Below, piece by piece: positions 47,226 through 58,597 of a stretch of 64,000 nt of DNA; position 1 is the stretch's first letter, and each line of letters opens with the position of its first letter. Source of the stretch: Schizochytrium sp. TIO01 (Eukaryota > Sar > Bigyra > Thraustochytrida > Thraustochytriidae); the NCBI GenBank assembly GCA_004764695.1, contig SMSO01000032.1, forward strand, positions 5,972,668 through 6,036,667. The letters are read 5' to 3'. Below the pieces are notes generated by a model. That model did not search any database, had not been told where the DNA came from, and saw nothing but the letters and a program-made list of their open reading frames with translations. The position numbers were made by a program, and so were the translations under genes.

Positions 47226-47297
47226 GGGGGATTAGCTCAGCGGTAGAGTGGCGGATTCCAGATCCGTAGGCCAGGAGTTCAAATCTCTTATCCCTCA
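47226..47297 (+). tRNA. tRNA-Trp (CCA), copy 1
   Basis: A 72-nt cloverleaf: acceptor GGGGGAT pairs with ATCCCTC plus discriminator A; D-arm GCTC/GAGT; anticodon stem GCGGA/TCCGT with loop TTCCAGA, anticodon CCA; T-arm AGGAG/CTCTT with TTCAAAT. A box TAGCTCAGCGG and B box GTTCAAATC are present, no intron, no encoded CCA, and a T-run terminator follows. It starts 4 bp after the stop codon of the FAD oxidoreductase gene. Confidence 0.95.
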
Positions 47298-47386
47298 TCC
47301 TTTTTTTCCTATTTTTTAAATTCAGAAATACCTTGTTTGAATCATTATAAATGCTTGGTGTCATCGTCCATCATACAGTGGTATAT

Positions 47387-47458
47387 GGGGGATTAGCTCA
47401 GCGGTAGAGTGGCGGATTCCAGATCCGTAGGCCAGGAGTTCAAATCTCTTATCCCTCA
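47387..47458 (+). tRNA. tRNA-Trp (CCA), copy 2
   Basis: Identical to copy 1 over all 72 nt, with a T7 terminator directly downstream. The flanking sequence is unrelated apart from the T-run. Confidence 0.95.
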
Positions 47459-47547
47459 TTCTTTTTTTCCCATTCTCCCACTTTTTTTCTTTAGTCCAAG
47501 CAGACTGTGTCTCTTTTATTATTCTGACATCGTTCGTCTAATAACGT

Positions 47548-47619
47548 GGGGGATTAGCTCAGCGGTAGAGTGGCGGATTCCAGATCCGTAGGTCAGGAGT
47601 TCAAATCTCTTATCCCTCA
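47548..47619 (+). tRNA. tRNA-Trp (CCA), copy 3
   Basis: Differs from copy 1 by one C to T change in the variable region (AGGTC instead of AGGCC), which breaks no stem. A T-run follows. Confidence 0.95.
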
Positions 47620-48250
47620 TTTATTTTTTTCCAACAGCTCTGCTTTTCTGCTTTCTTTTTTTTACTATTTTTTTTTCGCTTCTTTTTTCCCTCAATCCTC
47701 AATAATGTTTAACTTGAGATGGCTGGGCATTAATGTGCCTTTATTTTAACAGTGCCTTAAAAATTAAATGATGTGCTTAGATAGGTAGCGCAAAAGGATA
47801 CCTCCGGCGGCGTGGAGATCACGATTGCCTTCATGTTGTGATATCGTCTCGGCAGATGACTAGTTTATACCACTAGCAGGGGAAAGCTTGACTTTGTGAA
47901 TGATATGTTGTTGGTTTCATCATAAGCTCCAGCGTTTTCATTGGGACTGAAGTCTTAAAATTTTAATTAATTAATTTTAATTTTCAATTTTTTAAAATAG
48001 AACATGATAATCACAATTATATTATACTGATGATATTTTCTGGATAATAAAATTAAAAATTATATAGCCTAATTCATAAAAATAAACAAAAAAACAAATG
48101 AAGTTTTGTGAAACCTTTACTTAGCTGAAACAAACATTCTTGAGACTGCTGAGAAGACATTTTCTATTTAAAGTAAGATTTGGAATGTAGAGTCATGATG
48201 GCCACAGACTTATTTGTAATCTTAGTGTCATATAGCTTCAGTTGTGAAAT

Positions 48251-48322
48251 GGGGGATTAGCTCAGCGGTAGAGTGGCGGATTCCAGATCCGTAGGCCAGG
48301 AGTTCAAATCTCTTATCCCTCA
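48251..48322 (+). tRNA. tRNA-Trp (CCA), copy 4
   Basis: Identical to copy 1; a T9 run follows. It lies 631 bp from copy 3 in AT-rich sequence. Confidence 0.95.
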
Positions 48323-48853
48323 TATTTTTTTTTCTGTTTCTCAGATTATCGATTTTTTTTTAATTTTATTTTTTTATAAATCGATTTTTTTTTTTTTCAA
48401 ACTAACTAAATCGTCATAAATAAAGACAACAGACATTGTGGTTTGCGATCGAGCTCTATTTTTATCCAATCAAATAGGACTGTTCTTTTGGATTCCGATT
48501 TCTCTGAAAAATGATAGAAAGTTAATCAGTAATAGTAAAAGTTGTTAAACCCGTCTTACTCCAATAAAAAAAAACTAACAAAAATAAAATAAAAGATAGA
48601 TCACAATAGGACAATCTACAGGGTGATTAATCTCACTATTCTCGTCGCGTCGATTTCTTTTGAGTACAGTGAAAATCAAGTCAAAGCATACCTAACCATC
48701 TAATCAAACCTGTTTCATTTCCTAGGCATCAATAGCAGTATCAGTGGTTGTTTTCGAATACTACTTTAAGCTGGAGCTGGAGCGTATCTAACTTAGAATA
48801 TTTATAAGTAAAAGTTGGAGCGCATCGTCCAAGCAATTAGTAGCTTCCAATCT

Positions 48854-48925
48854 GGGGGATTAGCTCAGCGGTAGAGTGGCGGATTCCAGATCCGTAGGCC
48901 AGGAGTTCAAATCTCTTATCCCTCA
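48854..48925 (+). tRNA. tRNA-Trp (CCA), copy 5
   Basis: Identical to copy 1; a T7 run follows. As at copy 1, the three bases before the gene are TCT. Confidence 0.95.
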
Positions 48926-49206
48926 TTAATTTTTTTCCGCTTTTTTTTTTTTTTTTTCCTTTTTTAGGTATTCTTCTACCAGTAGAGCTAGAGCTAGAGG
49001 ATACCCAAGGAATGCTTGTATATTGATTATTTAATATACTATATTTCAAAGTTAGAGATAGTTAAGAGGTCCATAATGCAAAACAAGGATCTCATTATGT
49101 CGGACATGGGTCCCAATGAGGGACGTGATCTTATTTTAAGAAGGGAGTAACCATGGCATAACCAGGTAGCAAAACCTGATCTTTGGAAAATCGCCAGACG
49201 TGAATA

Positions 49207-50490
49207 ATGGCAAAGCGCGTGGAAAGAATTGTGCAACACTTGCACCTGCAACAATGCATTGGAGAGATGGAGAATCGACAAGTTGATGAACAAGCTGAGC
49301 ATAAGATGAGATACTATACGCGTAAACCCATCAAAATTGTCTTTGCTGATAAGACAGCTGCAGATGAGCGCTACGGCGGGAGCGGAGATGTCGCGATTCT
49401 TGAGGGAGAGCTACTTGAGCCACAACACGCCCCTCGGTCTACTTCTGTGTTTATCTTCATGCATCCCAGTGGTATCCAAAATCTTCTACCCATGCCAGTA
49501 GCGATGGCACGAGCGGGTCTACATGTTTTTACGTGCTGCAGCCGGTATCCAAACAATGACTCTTGTTTGATAATGGAAAAGGTAGCAATTGACCTTGGTG
49601 CATGTGTTCGCTACGCCAAGGTTACTCTTGGCTACACCAAAGTAATCCTTTGTGGATGGAGTGGAGGTGGCTCGTTATCTTCGTTCTATCAGGCTCAGGC
49701 TGAACACCCTACGATCTCCTCCACCCCTGCAGGTGACGATGTGGACCTAACAAAAGCTGATTTAATACCTGCAGACGGTCTTTGCATTCTTGCTGCCCAC
49801 AGTAGTCGTGCCAAAATTTTTACAGAATGGCTTGACCCAAGTGTTCAGGATGAAACTGACCCCTCCAAACGCGACCCTGAGCTTGACATTTTTAATCCCC
49901 AGAACCCCAACAAGCCGCCTTATTCAAAGGATTTCGTTGAACGTTACAGACAGGCGCAAATCGACCGCAATCGTCGTATCACCGATTGGGTGAAGAGAAA
50001 ACTGAAGACACTTGAGCAGGCAGCACGAGAAGATCCGCAAGACTGGCGCCGGGCTCAACGAGATATAGCATTCACAGTGCACTGTACACAAGCAGACTTA
50101 CGTCGTCTCGACACAACATTAGACCCTAATGGTCGCGACTCAACAGATATTGGAGTCTTAGCTGCTGAGAATCACTCTCCAGTTGGCCTAGCACGATTTA
50201 CAACACTTCGAAGTTGGCTATCACAGTGGAGCTTTGATGATACCAACGCGGATGGCCCACGGAGCCTTGCTTTAGTGAAGGCCCCGGTGCTTGTTATGGC
50301 GAATAGCGCAGATCATTTAGTGCCTTTGAGCCATCCCCAAGCGATGTATGATGCAATTGGTCATAATGATAAGACCTTTCTCAAAATTGAGGGTGCTACC
50401 CATTACTACTTTGGTCAAAAAGAACTTATGGTTTCTGCCATTGGTAGAATCAAAACGTGGCTACAGGCGCATGATCTCCTTGAGCAATAG
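49207..50490 (+). CDS. Alpha/beta hydrolase
   Basis: A 427-residue protein, ATG at 49207, no signal peptide. The nucleophile elbow is G150-W-S152-G-G in VILCGWSGGGSLSSF. The acid is the Asp of MANSADHLVP and the base is the His of EGATHYYFG, near the C-terminus, giving a complete Ser-Asp-His triad in the expected order. A large helical insert (about 215-345, rich in Asp, Arg and Gln) forms the cap. Carboxylesterase, lipase or dienelactone-hydrolase-like activity is possible; the substrate cannot be inferred. Confidence 0.8.
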   Translation: MAKRVERIVQHLHLQQCIGEMENRQVDEQAEHKMRYYTRKPIKIVFADKTAADERYGGSGDVAILEGELLEPQHAPRSTSVFIFMHPSGIQNLLPMPVAMARAGLHVFTCCSRYPNNDSCLIMEKVAIDLGACVRYAKVTLGYTKVILCGWSGGGSLSSFYQAQAEHPTISSTPAGDDVDLTKADLIPADGLCILAAHSSRAKIFTEWLDPSVQDETDPSKRDPELDIFNPQNPNKPPYSKDFVERYRQAQIDRNRRITDWVKRKLKTLEQAAREDPQDWRRAQRDIAFTVHCTQADLRRLDTTLDPNGRDSTDIGVLAAENHSPVGLARFTTLRSWLSQWSFDDTNADGPRSLALVKAPVLVMANSADHLVPLSHPQAMYDAIGHNDKTFLKIEGATHYYFGQKELMVSAIGRIKTWLQAHDLLEQ

Positions 50491-50785
50491 TTACACGTTC
50501 TCTCCTCTCTTCATGATCCAAAACATTGGCTTTCCCCTTGGTATATAGATGAAACTATCCAAATCGACGCTTCGTTCTTGGTTCGCAAAACCACCTTTTG
50601 TTCCCCTTCAGCTCCAAGATATAAAAACACACTAAACTTAATCTCTTGCTTATTGTTTGTCATTTAAACATGATATTTGATCATAAAATAGGTTTGTCTT
50701 ACATGATCGAAGTAGGATTTCTCTGCAATATACCAGGACCCATCTTGCAGATAAAGGCTAAACAAAAGCCGTCTTCTCAAGATGG

Positions 50786-53700
50786 TCATCGCAAGTAGTT
50801 TGCCAACAGCTTCCTCTTGTACTTCCAAGCTTCAGCCTTTGAGGCTCCGAGCTGTACATGTAGCGCACGCACCTCTTCCTGAAGAGCTTCGGTTTCCATA
50901 TTACGCATAAATTCGCCTAAACGCGGACCACCATGCTGAGAAAACCCATGCAGGCGTAGTTTGCTCCACGCCTTTGCTTTACAAATAGCATCGCATCTCT
51001 GCTTGACAGTAATAATACGCTGAATTGCCAATCCTGCAGCAAAGCGCCAGTCATCACTTGGTTTAATTCCGTGCAAGTCTTGCCTTTGCTTGACATGCCA
51101 CGAGGTGCCTCGACGAGCTTCAGGGACAAATATTGAAATCAATATCCCATCAAACTCCTGGCCAAACTTTTTGTACGCATGTTCCCGCTTCAAAAGACCA
51201 CGGTGAAAAGTCCTTGGGTCAACTTTGCCATTTGTATTTACTTCAAGTGTATTCACAAAGCGGTCTACTTCATTGAAATAACGAGTCTCCTTCACACGGC
51301 GGCGGAGCTTTCTGCGTAATTCTCCCGGATATAAGGGTTCTTTCTGGTAAAAGTCATGCCGTACAGGATCTACACCAAGACCCTCCGCAGTACGTGAATG
51401 CCACTTTGAAAACGCGCGCGCCAAGGCGCGTTGCAACACTTTACTCCACACAACAGCCACACGAGCCCCAGCCGCAGTCTGGTCAATCGCGGCACCGTAA
51501 ACCTCCACCAACTCTTCAGCTCGATCACGTGCCAAAGCTTGTGACCAAATTCGAAAGGAGCGACTAAGTTCAACTTGCCTCATTTTATTGAAGATGCTGT
51601 CAAGGAAAATCACCGCCCCCCTGCGTCGCGTTTGTATGGTCCAGGCTTTGTGAACCTCATCAGCTTCTTCAAGCGCTTCTGTGGAGCGATCTCGTTCTTC
51701 TTGCCGTCCCTTTTCAACTGCCTCTTCGAGAGATGCCTGGTGAGCGTCTTTGAGTTTCGTCAGAGCCTCCACATGACTTTCGCTCTGCGCTCGCAGCCTT
51801 GCTTGCAATTGTTCCTCCAAAAGTTGGCTCTGGTTGAAAAACTTTTCACGTTGCTCATCAAGACAAGTCTTATAGTGCTCCTTCGCAGAACAAAGGGCGG
51901 ACGCAAGTTCCATAGCTTGTGCTCGCCTCACTTCAGAAAGATCATCTTCATGTTTTTGTTTCAGTAGCGCAATAGTCTGGTCCCGAGTATGTCTCAACTC
52001 AAGAGCATCCTGACAAGCCTCATCTCGAGTCGCTTCGGCAGACCGTAATTGTTTACGGAGCTCCTCAACGTGCAAAGACAATGTAGAAGCCTCCTCCTCA
52101 GCTTCAGCGAGCCGATCCTCGGCATCGCGAAACTTTCCCAAGGCTTCCTGTACTTGCTGATGGCTGTTGTAGAATTGATCGGGGCTTTTGCGCCGCGGTG
52201 ACTGACTTTCAGTACGAGATCGGGATAGTTCATTTTCCAGAGTTTTACATCGCTGAGTAAGCCTAGCAATACTCAATTTCGCGTCCAGCAGCTCACTTCG
52301 AGAGAACTCAATACCTCTAGGGGCATTCTTGCCCGCGAGAGGAACCCGACCTGTGTTGATGGTCTCCTTCATTTCTTTCTCAGCATCCTCACCGCTGTCC
52401 TCACTTTTCGTTATACAGGCTTGGTGAAGTTGACGAGTCAAAGCTGCTCGTTCAATTCGGTCTCGTTCCATTTGTGTCGAATACTGCTCCCTAACCTTGT
52501 CCAATTCATCGCGAAGTCGGTCGCGCTCCGTCTCAGACTTACTCAACTCTTCTCGATACCTATTACTCTCCGAGAGTGCAACCTTCAGGAAGGCCAGAGA
52601 CCGGTCGTCAGAATCTGTTGCGCGGGCATCTTCAAGTTCGCGCAATAGACGTTGCCGTGCTTTCTCTGCCAGAGCTAAGCGCTCTTCGAGTTGAAAGTTT
52701 TTGGTGTCTTTCCCTGGCCTAAACTGTTCTTGCTCCATAGGCACAGATACCAAGGGACTTGCTGAAAGAACTTCATCCACTGTTTCCTTGAACTGTCCGC
52801 TGTTATGAACATCATTTTGCTCCATCTTGAATTTTGAATCATAAGCTTGCACTTTAGATGCTGAACCGTTAGGCGTAATACTCCAATCTTGGAACTGTTT
52901 GATGTCTGCGAGTTTAGCCCTCTGCCAGGCCAAGTATTTTGCTTCTGATTTTTTCTCTTCTGATTTCTCCTCTGACTCCTCTTTTTCCTCGATCTGACTC
53001 GATGGTAATGACTGATTTTCGTTTTGATAAACGGGGCTGTCTTCTTCCTGGTGAGTATCTTCTCGCTTGCTTGCTCTGCTATTCTGCATGTCTTCTCCCT
53101 CGTCGACGTGCAACTCACTTTTGTTTCCAGCACCAGCTTGGCGCCAGTGCTCCTTCTGGGTAGAGCTATGTTCACCCACGTAATTTGTGTCTTCTACCTC
53201 CTCGTCTTCCGGCGGAGTCATTGGCGAAACACGTCCTGAGGTAACTTTGGGTGGTTGCGGAAGTGGCGATAGTCCATTTACCCCCCTAGACGTCGGTGAT
53301 GGCGAAGATGGGGAATACTTTGCCCATGAATTCGATTGTGTATTTGAATTTGCTGCAGATAACGGTTCTGAAGGTCCCGGTGATGCTTCTGTTGCTGGCT
53401 TTTTGTTTAACATTTCACTTAGGTCGTCCAGCACTGGGACTGTAATAGGCCTTGGCTCTTCGCGCTTCACAAGATTGATATTTGGCAATGCCGCCTTCGG
53501 GGTCTTTGCAACTTCATTCCTGGGGGACCCGAAATGTGCCTCCGACTCGCGCTTCATGTCCTTGGCCGTTTCCATTTCCTGAGTTCGCTTCTCTCGAAAT
53601 CTCTTTGCTTGTAAACTCCCGTACTCTGCTAGCGAGAGACTTCCCTGTTTGGGGTCTCGCAAGATAACTTCTGCATTGTTCGAATTTTTCACACCGTCAA

Positions 53701-54463
53701 TGTGGTCATACCCATCTTCGAGAGGGATTTCAAATGAGAAAGATTTTCGCATAGATTTCGAGGACCGACAAGAGGCTGGTGTTCGAGGTCTACTTGTGGG
53801 AGATACAGGTACTGCGGCATGCTCCTCTGTGATGGCGTCGCCGTTGGGCCCAGTGCTGCCTCGCAGGCGTACCGACATCCCGCGCACCACGCGTTCGAGA
53901 AAAGCCGGGTAATCCTTGAGCTTAATACGCATTTTACGGGCCTGTTTATGGCATTCGGTCAGCGTCGGAATGTCTGGATACGTTAGCCCCGAAGGGCCAT
54001 CTGCGTAGCGTTCCCTTGTCACGTCTTCAACAACAAACTGATACAATGCCGTGAAAAGCTTCGTGCGGTCTTCGTCTGCCTCCATGGTTACACGAACCCA
54101 TTCGTGCTCCATGCCTCGCGAAAGCAAGTGGCCCAAGTGGCAATTGACCACGCCGTGGTACCTCCACTGCAGCTGCACAGTTACAGGCTTTACCCAGCAA
54201 GAGTGGCCAGACTCGCGGTGGAGATAATACACGCGTCCATAGCTGTCTTTAGTCTCCTCCCAACCGTGTGGAATTCCGCCTTCCAGGGTCGACGTGCGAC
54301 CTCGCGGAGATAACGAGGCGTTCATGTGTTCAAAGTGCCGCACCTGCTCGTTTTGGTGGTCTAGGAGCCTTTCTCGCGTTGTCAAGCCACCGTCCTTGCG
54401 CCGAGGACTTCGTAACCTCGTCATTGGTCTGGCAGCTCGGCCACCTTGAGAAGCGAGTGGCAT
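50786..54463 (-). CDS. WW-domain coiled-coil protein
   Basis: The frame is open to 54535 but the first ATG is at 54463 (1225 residues). A WW domain lies at about 66-95 (GWEETKDSYGRVYYLHRESG, then W90 and P93), with both Trp and the Pro. A conserved-looking helical block follows (TLTECHKQARKMRIKLKDYP). About 200-560 is a disordered Ser/Pro/Glu-rich region. About 560-960 is long coiled coil (LEDARATDSDDRSLAFLKVA, LEEQLQARLRAQSESHVEAL). The C-terminal 230 residues are basic and helical. An N-terminal WW plus long coiled coils recalls centriole and cilium proteins such as CEP164, but I cannot claim orthology. Cytoskeletal or basal-body role is a guess. Confidence 0.65.
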   Translation of the reverse strand: MPLASQGGRAARPMTRLRSPRRKDGGLTTRERLLDHQNEQVRHFEHMNASLSPRGRTSTLEGGIPHGWEETKDSYGRVYYLHRESGHSCWVKPVTVQLQWRYHGVVNCHLGHLLSRGMEHEWVRVTMEADEDRTKLFTALYQFVVEDVTRERYADGPSGLTYPDIPTLTECHKQARKMRIKLKDYPAFLERVVRGMSVRLRGSTGPNGDAITEEHAAVPVSPTSRPRTPASCRSSKSMRKSFSFEIPLEDGYDHIDGVKNSNNAEVILRDPKQGSLSLAEYGSLQAKRFREKRTQEMETAKDMKRESEAHFGSPRNEVAKTPKAALPNINLVKREEPRPITVPVLDDLSEMLNKKPATEASPGPSEPLSAANSNTQSNSWAKYSPSSPSPTSRGVNGLSPLPQPPKVTSGRVSPMTPPEDEEVEDTNYVGEHSSTQKEHWRQAGAGNKSELHVDEGEDMQNSRASKREDTHQEEDSPVYQNENQSLPSSQIEEKEESEEKSEEKKSEAKYLAWQRAKLADIKQFQDWSITPNGSASKVQAYDSKFKMEQNDVHNSGQFKETVDEVLSASPLVSVPMEQEQFRPGKDTKNFQLEERLALAEKARQRLLRELEDARATDSDDRSLAFLKVALSESNRYREELSKSETERDRLRDELDKVREQYSTQMERDRIERAALTRQLHQACITKSEDSGEDAEKEMKETINTGRVPLAGKNAPRGIEFSRSELLDAKLSIARLTQRCKTLENELSRSRTESQSPRRKSPDQFYNSHQQVQEALGKFRDAEDRLAEAEEEASTLSLHVEELRKQLRSAEATRDEACQDALELRHTRDQTIALLKQKHEDDLSEVRRAQAMELASALCSAKEHYKTCLDEQREKFFNQSQLLEEQLQARLRAQSESHVEALTKLKDAHQASLEEAVEKGRQEERDRSTEALEEADEVHKAWTIQTRRRGAVIFLDSIFNKMRQVELSRSFRIWSQALARDRAEELVEVYGAAIDQTAAGARVAVVWSKVLQRALARAFSKWHSRTAEGLGVDPVRHDFYQKEPLYPGELRRKLRRRVKETRYFNEVDRFVNTLEVNTNGKVDPRTFHRGLLKREHAYKKFGQEFDGILISIFVPEARRGTSWHVKQRQDLHGIKPSDDWRFAAGLAIQRIITVKQRCDAICKAKAWSKLRLHGFSQHGGPRLGEFMRNMETEALQEEVRALHVQLGASKAEAWKYKRKLLANYLR

Positions 54464-56198
54464 TTGAATGCAGTGCTCCCCAGCTCTAGATGCTTGTAAA
54501 GAAGCAGTGACAGAGGATATAACCCAAATTAACAAACAGAGGTCCGGAAACTTGCAGAAGCACTAAGCGGGGAACTATACGTAAGGAACCGAGAAATGGA
54601 TCCCTTTCTTTAAGAAACCAAACAAGATGGACGCCTTCCTCCCTTTCTCAGCAGATCAGCTTGGCGTTAAGAAGGTCGAACGGGTGGATTGGTCTTGGTG
54701 ACTTTGATTGCGATTTTCAATACACGTGAGACTTCTCAAGAATCACCCAGGTGTGCGTGCTCAAGAGGCGAAGGGGTGGTAGTGTAGACTTATCCTTCAG
54801 GTGACCAGCTTGACTCCGTGCTCGGGTGGAAGATTTACGAGTGATCGGCAACACCGACGGCGATAACAATTACTCCCTCGATGAAACGAACTATCGTATT
54901 TGATTGCACTCACTGGTGCCTCTACCGCTAGCAATGGCTTTGACGCTGCTCTAAACTAGATAGGGGTGAGGCGACAGACTAGACGAGACTCCAGTGAGCA
55001 AGTGCGGCTTACGGAAAAGCTCGCGTGGGCGGACCAGCTCACTATTACTACTACCGACGCAGCTTCCAACTACTCGCAGCAGCGGTCTGCATAAATAACC
55101 TCAGCCCTCGCCCTCGCCCTCGCCGCCACGCCCACCAGCAGGCAGTCTCGTTCCTCACGTGGCAACAGCGAATTGCATATACCATAAGCCTGCACAGGCA
55201 TACATTTCACCGCTCAACATTAATGAACCCAGCCTCTCCTCCCTCTTCAATACCTACAAATAATTATAAACATTTGGGCCCAACATGGTGCGCACGCGAT
55301 GCTAGCCGTTAGCTCCCAAACTGGGTTGCTCACGTTCCTAAAGTTCCAACCTTTACGACCCTTCCCATTCCCTGCGTTCCCCTCCTCCCCCCTCCCTCAT
55401 GTTCCAAATGTTCTAGGCACAAAGATCGTGCCCACTACTACTACTCCTACTACTCCTCCTACTATTCCTACTACTCCTACTAAAACAGAGAAGATCGTTT
55501 TTGGGATCCCTTTCTTTCACGTCTGACTCCTAGTGTGTTCTTATCGTTAACTGCTAAGAGGTTACGTATGCAAGCAGTCCTACTACGTGTGCCTAGCAAG
55601 CTTAGCCAGAGTGCGTGCCTTTGAGGTCTTTCTTTGGTCTATCTTTCTCCAGATCTCTCTCTCTGCCTCTCTCTCCACATCAGCGGACTCGACGCAGCGC
55701 CGGGTCTTGCGCGGGCGGGCCCTGCAGGTGCATGCCCTCTCTCCGCGCCCGCCCCGGCACGGCTCGCCTGCGCCTGGCACGGGCCTCCGCAGCGCTGCGA
55801 GCGGGTCTGTCTGATCATGATGGCGAAGCAGGTTGGGATACAAATTGATTGCTTGCGCTTCTTCAGTTCCTCTTCCTCAGCGGCGGCTCTAGGACTCCCT
55901 AATGGCTCCTAGGCAGGCGACTCCTACCGCCGCTGGTAGCTGAGGGGCTAGCCATCCGCCAGGTAGCAGGCGCCTAGCCAGCTGCTAGGGGCTAGTGCGA
56001 GGATATCCTCGCGTTAGCGACCATCGTTGTGATCCTGGCCCTGTAGGGGTCGGCTAGCCGGTTCCGTAGGAGTTGTTTGGGAGCTGTGCAGGGCACTCCT
56101 GGGGTTGCGGGTAGGTGGGTGCTAGAGACACAAAGAATTCAAAGAGAGAGGTACAAAGGAGGAAGAAGAGAGAAAGAAAGAAAGAAAGAAAGAGATGG

Positions 56199-56242
<44 letters not shown>

Positions 56243-56319
56243 CATTGATTGATTCATTGATTCATTGATTCATTCTTTCATTCTTTCATTCTTTCATTGA
56301 TTCTTTCATTGATTCTTTC

Positions 56320-56350
<31 letters not shown>

Positions 56351-56788
56351 CATTCATTGATTCATTCATCGATTCATTGATTGATTCCTTCGTTTCTAAC
56401 AGATGGAGGATCTTCCTATGGGCTCTTAGGAAGAAAGCAGACAGAGAAAGAATAAGTAAGTGAGTGAATCTGTTTTTGTTTTTGTTTTTGTTTTTGTATT
56501 TGTATTTGTTTTGCATTGTTGTTGTTGTTGTTGTTGTTGTTATGAGTGGGAAATAAAGAGAGCACGAATTTGGATGTTGGGGTGATGAGATAGATTGATT
56601 GCTAATCGATGGGAAACTGAGGAACAAATTCCATTCTCCAGAACAGAGCGAGCAAAACCCGAATCGCGGCTCCCGAGCAGGCAGCGGCGGATTGGCGTCT
56701 TGGGAAGAGGTAGCTAGCTGGTCGCGCGGTGCCCGGCGGTTCGCGGAGGTCTGACTGACTGACGCCTTGCAGTCTCGACGATCCAAAG
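54464..56788. other. Divergent intergenic region rich in simple repeats
   Basis: Lies between the WW coiled-coil gene and the MCC beta gene. Contains CTA/CTC triplet runs (about 55435-55485), a GC-rich patch near 55680-55800, a GAAA tract (56169-56192), a long GATT array (listed separately), GTTTTT (about 56471-56512) and GTT (about 56517-56541). No gene supported. Confidence 0.5.
56199..56387. repeat. GATT / CATT tetranucleotide array
   Basis: About 190 bp of GATT units that shift to CATT and to CTTTCATT units in the middle. On the minus strand it reads AATC/AATG. Confidence 0.9.
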
Positions 56789-58597
56789 ATGCGCAGCCAG
56801 AACGGTAGTATCGCGGCAAGGGCCGGAAAGGCCTGGGTGGGACTCGTCCTCACGAGAGAAGGACTTACAGCGCCATGTGCAGCCCCTTCGCTGGCCACGA
56901 TCGGCCTACGCGGAGGTCGCGGAGGCATTCGCCAGGCACGCTGGTTCTCGGGATCTTCTGCTGGGCAGTGGGAGCGTAGTGGCATGGTTCTGGACGGTGA
57001 TGTGCAAGCCGGCTCAGAGGCTTACGAGACAAACCGCAAGGCTATGCGAGCGGAGATCGACCGCCTCCAGACGCTCCTGGACAAAGCCCGCGAGGGAGGT
57101 GGACCCAAGGCTCGCAAGAAGCACACCGATCGTGGCAAACTCCCTGTGCGTGAGCGAATTGACAAGCTCGTCGATGCAGGATCACCATTCCTTGAGCTCT
57201 CCCCGCTTGCAGGACACGAACTCTACGATGGTATCGACGTGCCAGCAGGTAGTATTGTGACCGGAATTGGCCAGGTCCGTGGTGTACCTTGTATGATTGT
57301 GGCGAATGATGCCACTGTCAAGGGCGGTACATACTTCCCCATTACGGTAAAGAAGCACCTCCGAGCACAGGAAATCGCCATGGAAAACAAGCTTCCCTGC
57401 ATTTACCTTGTTGATAGCGGTGGCGCCTATCTTCCTATGCAGAGTGAGGTGTTTCCTGATGCCGACCACTTTGGACGCATCTTCTACAACCAGGCCCGCA
57501 TGTCAGGCATGGGTATTCCTCAGATTGCATCCGTTATGGGCTCATGTACCGCCGGCGGTGCTTACGTGCCAGCCATGTGTGACGAATCAATCATCGTGCG
57601 TGGTACAGGTACCATCTTTCTTGGAGGCCCTCCTCTTGTTCGCGCTGCCACCGGCGAAATTATCGACGCCGAGTCCCTTGGTGGTGCAGACTTACACTCC
57701 CGCGAGTCTGGTGTCACAGACCATCTCGCCGAGAATGACCACCACGCTATTGAGATCGCTCGCGATATTGTTGGCAATCTCAACCTTGAGGGCCGTATCT
57801 ACAAGCCGGCCGTTGCTCCCGAGGAACCTCTCTTTGATGTCAACGAGATGGACGGAATCCTTCCTGCTGATGCGCGTCAGAGTTTTGACATTCGCAAGGT
57901 GATTGCCCGCGTGGTTGACGGCTCGCGCTTTTCCGAATTTAAAGCCAACTACGGCACCACCCTTGTTTGTGGCTTTGCCAAAATTCAGGGCCAGAATGTT
58001 GGTATTGTCGCCAACAATGGTATTCTCTTTTCTGAGTCTGCCCTCAAGGGAGCACACTTTGTGGAACTTTGCTGCCAGCGCCGCACCCCCATTATCTTCT
58101 TGCAAAATATCACCGGATTCATGGTTGGTAGCAAATATGAGGCTGAAGGTATCGCCAAGAATGGCGCTAAACTTGTCACTGCAGTCTCTTGTGCAAACGT
58201 GCCCAAGATTACCTGCATCATCGGCAACTCCTACGGTGCTGGTAACTATGGCATGTGTGGCCGTGCCTATGGCCCGCGTATGGTCTTCATGTGGCCTAAT
58301 GCCAAGATTGCCGTGATGGGTGGAGAGCAGGCTGGTACTGTCTTGGCTCAGGTTGCTAAGGATAACTACGAAAAAGCTGGCAAAGAACTTTCTGCGGAGG
58401 AAGAGGCACGTATTAAGGATCCCATTCTTAAGCAGTTCGAGCGGGAGTCTCATTCTACCTATTCCTCTGCTCGTCTCTGGGATGATGGCGTCATTGAGCC
58501 TTCGCAAACCCGTAATGTTTTGTCCTATGCACTTCACGCTGTAACTGCCTACGAGGAGCCCCAAGCTTCGACTAAGTTCGGTGTTTTCCGTATGTAA
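56789..58597 (+). CDS. MCCC2: 3-Methylcrotonyl-CoA carboxylase beta subunit, mitochondrial
   Basis: A 602-residue protein, ATG at 56789. The first 55 residues are rich in Arg, Ala and Ser with no acidic residues ([20 protein letters not shown]), a mitochondrial transit peptide. The carboxyltransferase domain is full length: [49 protein letters not shown], and C-terminal [20 protein letters not shown], then [20 protein letters not shown] and [28 protein letters not shown] and [15 protein letters not shown] are specific to MCC beta rather than propionyl-CoA carboxylase beta. It carboxylates 3-methylcrotonyl-CoA in leucine breakdown, with a biotin-bearing alpha subunit encoded elsewhere. Confidence 0.94.
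   Translation: MRSQNGSIAARAGKAWVGLVLTREGLTAPCAAPSLATIGLRGGRGGIRQARWFSGSSAGQWERSGMVLDGDVQAGSEAYETNRKAMRAEIDRLQTLLDKAREGGGPKARKKHTDRGKLPVRERIDKLVDAGSPFLELSPLAGHELYDGIDVPAGSIVTGIGQVRGVPCMIVANDATVKGGTYFPITVKKHLRAQEIAMENKLPCIYLVDSGGAYLPMQSEVFPDADHFGRIFYNQARMSGMGIPQIASVMGSCTAGGAYVPAMCDESIIVRGTGTIFLGGPPLVRAATGEIIDAESLGGADLHSRESGVTDHLAENDHHAIEIARDIVGNLNLEGRIYKPAVAPEEPLFDVNEMDGILPADARQSFDIRKVIARVVDGSRFSEFKANYGTTLVCGFAKIQGQNVGIVANNGILFSESALKGAHFVELCCQRRTPIIFLQNITGFMVGSKYEAEGIAKNGAKLVTAVSCANVPKITCIIGNSYGAGNYGMCGRAYGPRMVFMWPNAKIAVMGGEQAGTVLAQVAKDNYEKAGKELSAEEEARIKDPILKQFERESHSTYSSARLWDDGVIEPSQTRNVLSYALHAVTAYEEPQASTKFGVFRM

Larger units (their letters stand above)
47620..49206. other. AT-rich spacers between and after tRNA genes
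   Basis: Apart from tRNA copies 4 and 5 this stretch is AT-rich with long poly-T tracts; no protein gene is supported. Confidence 0.5.
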
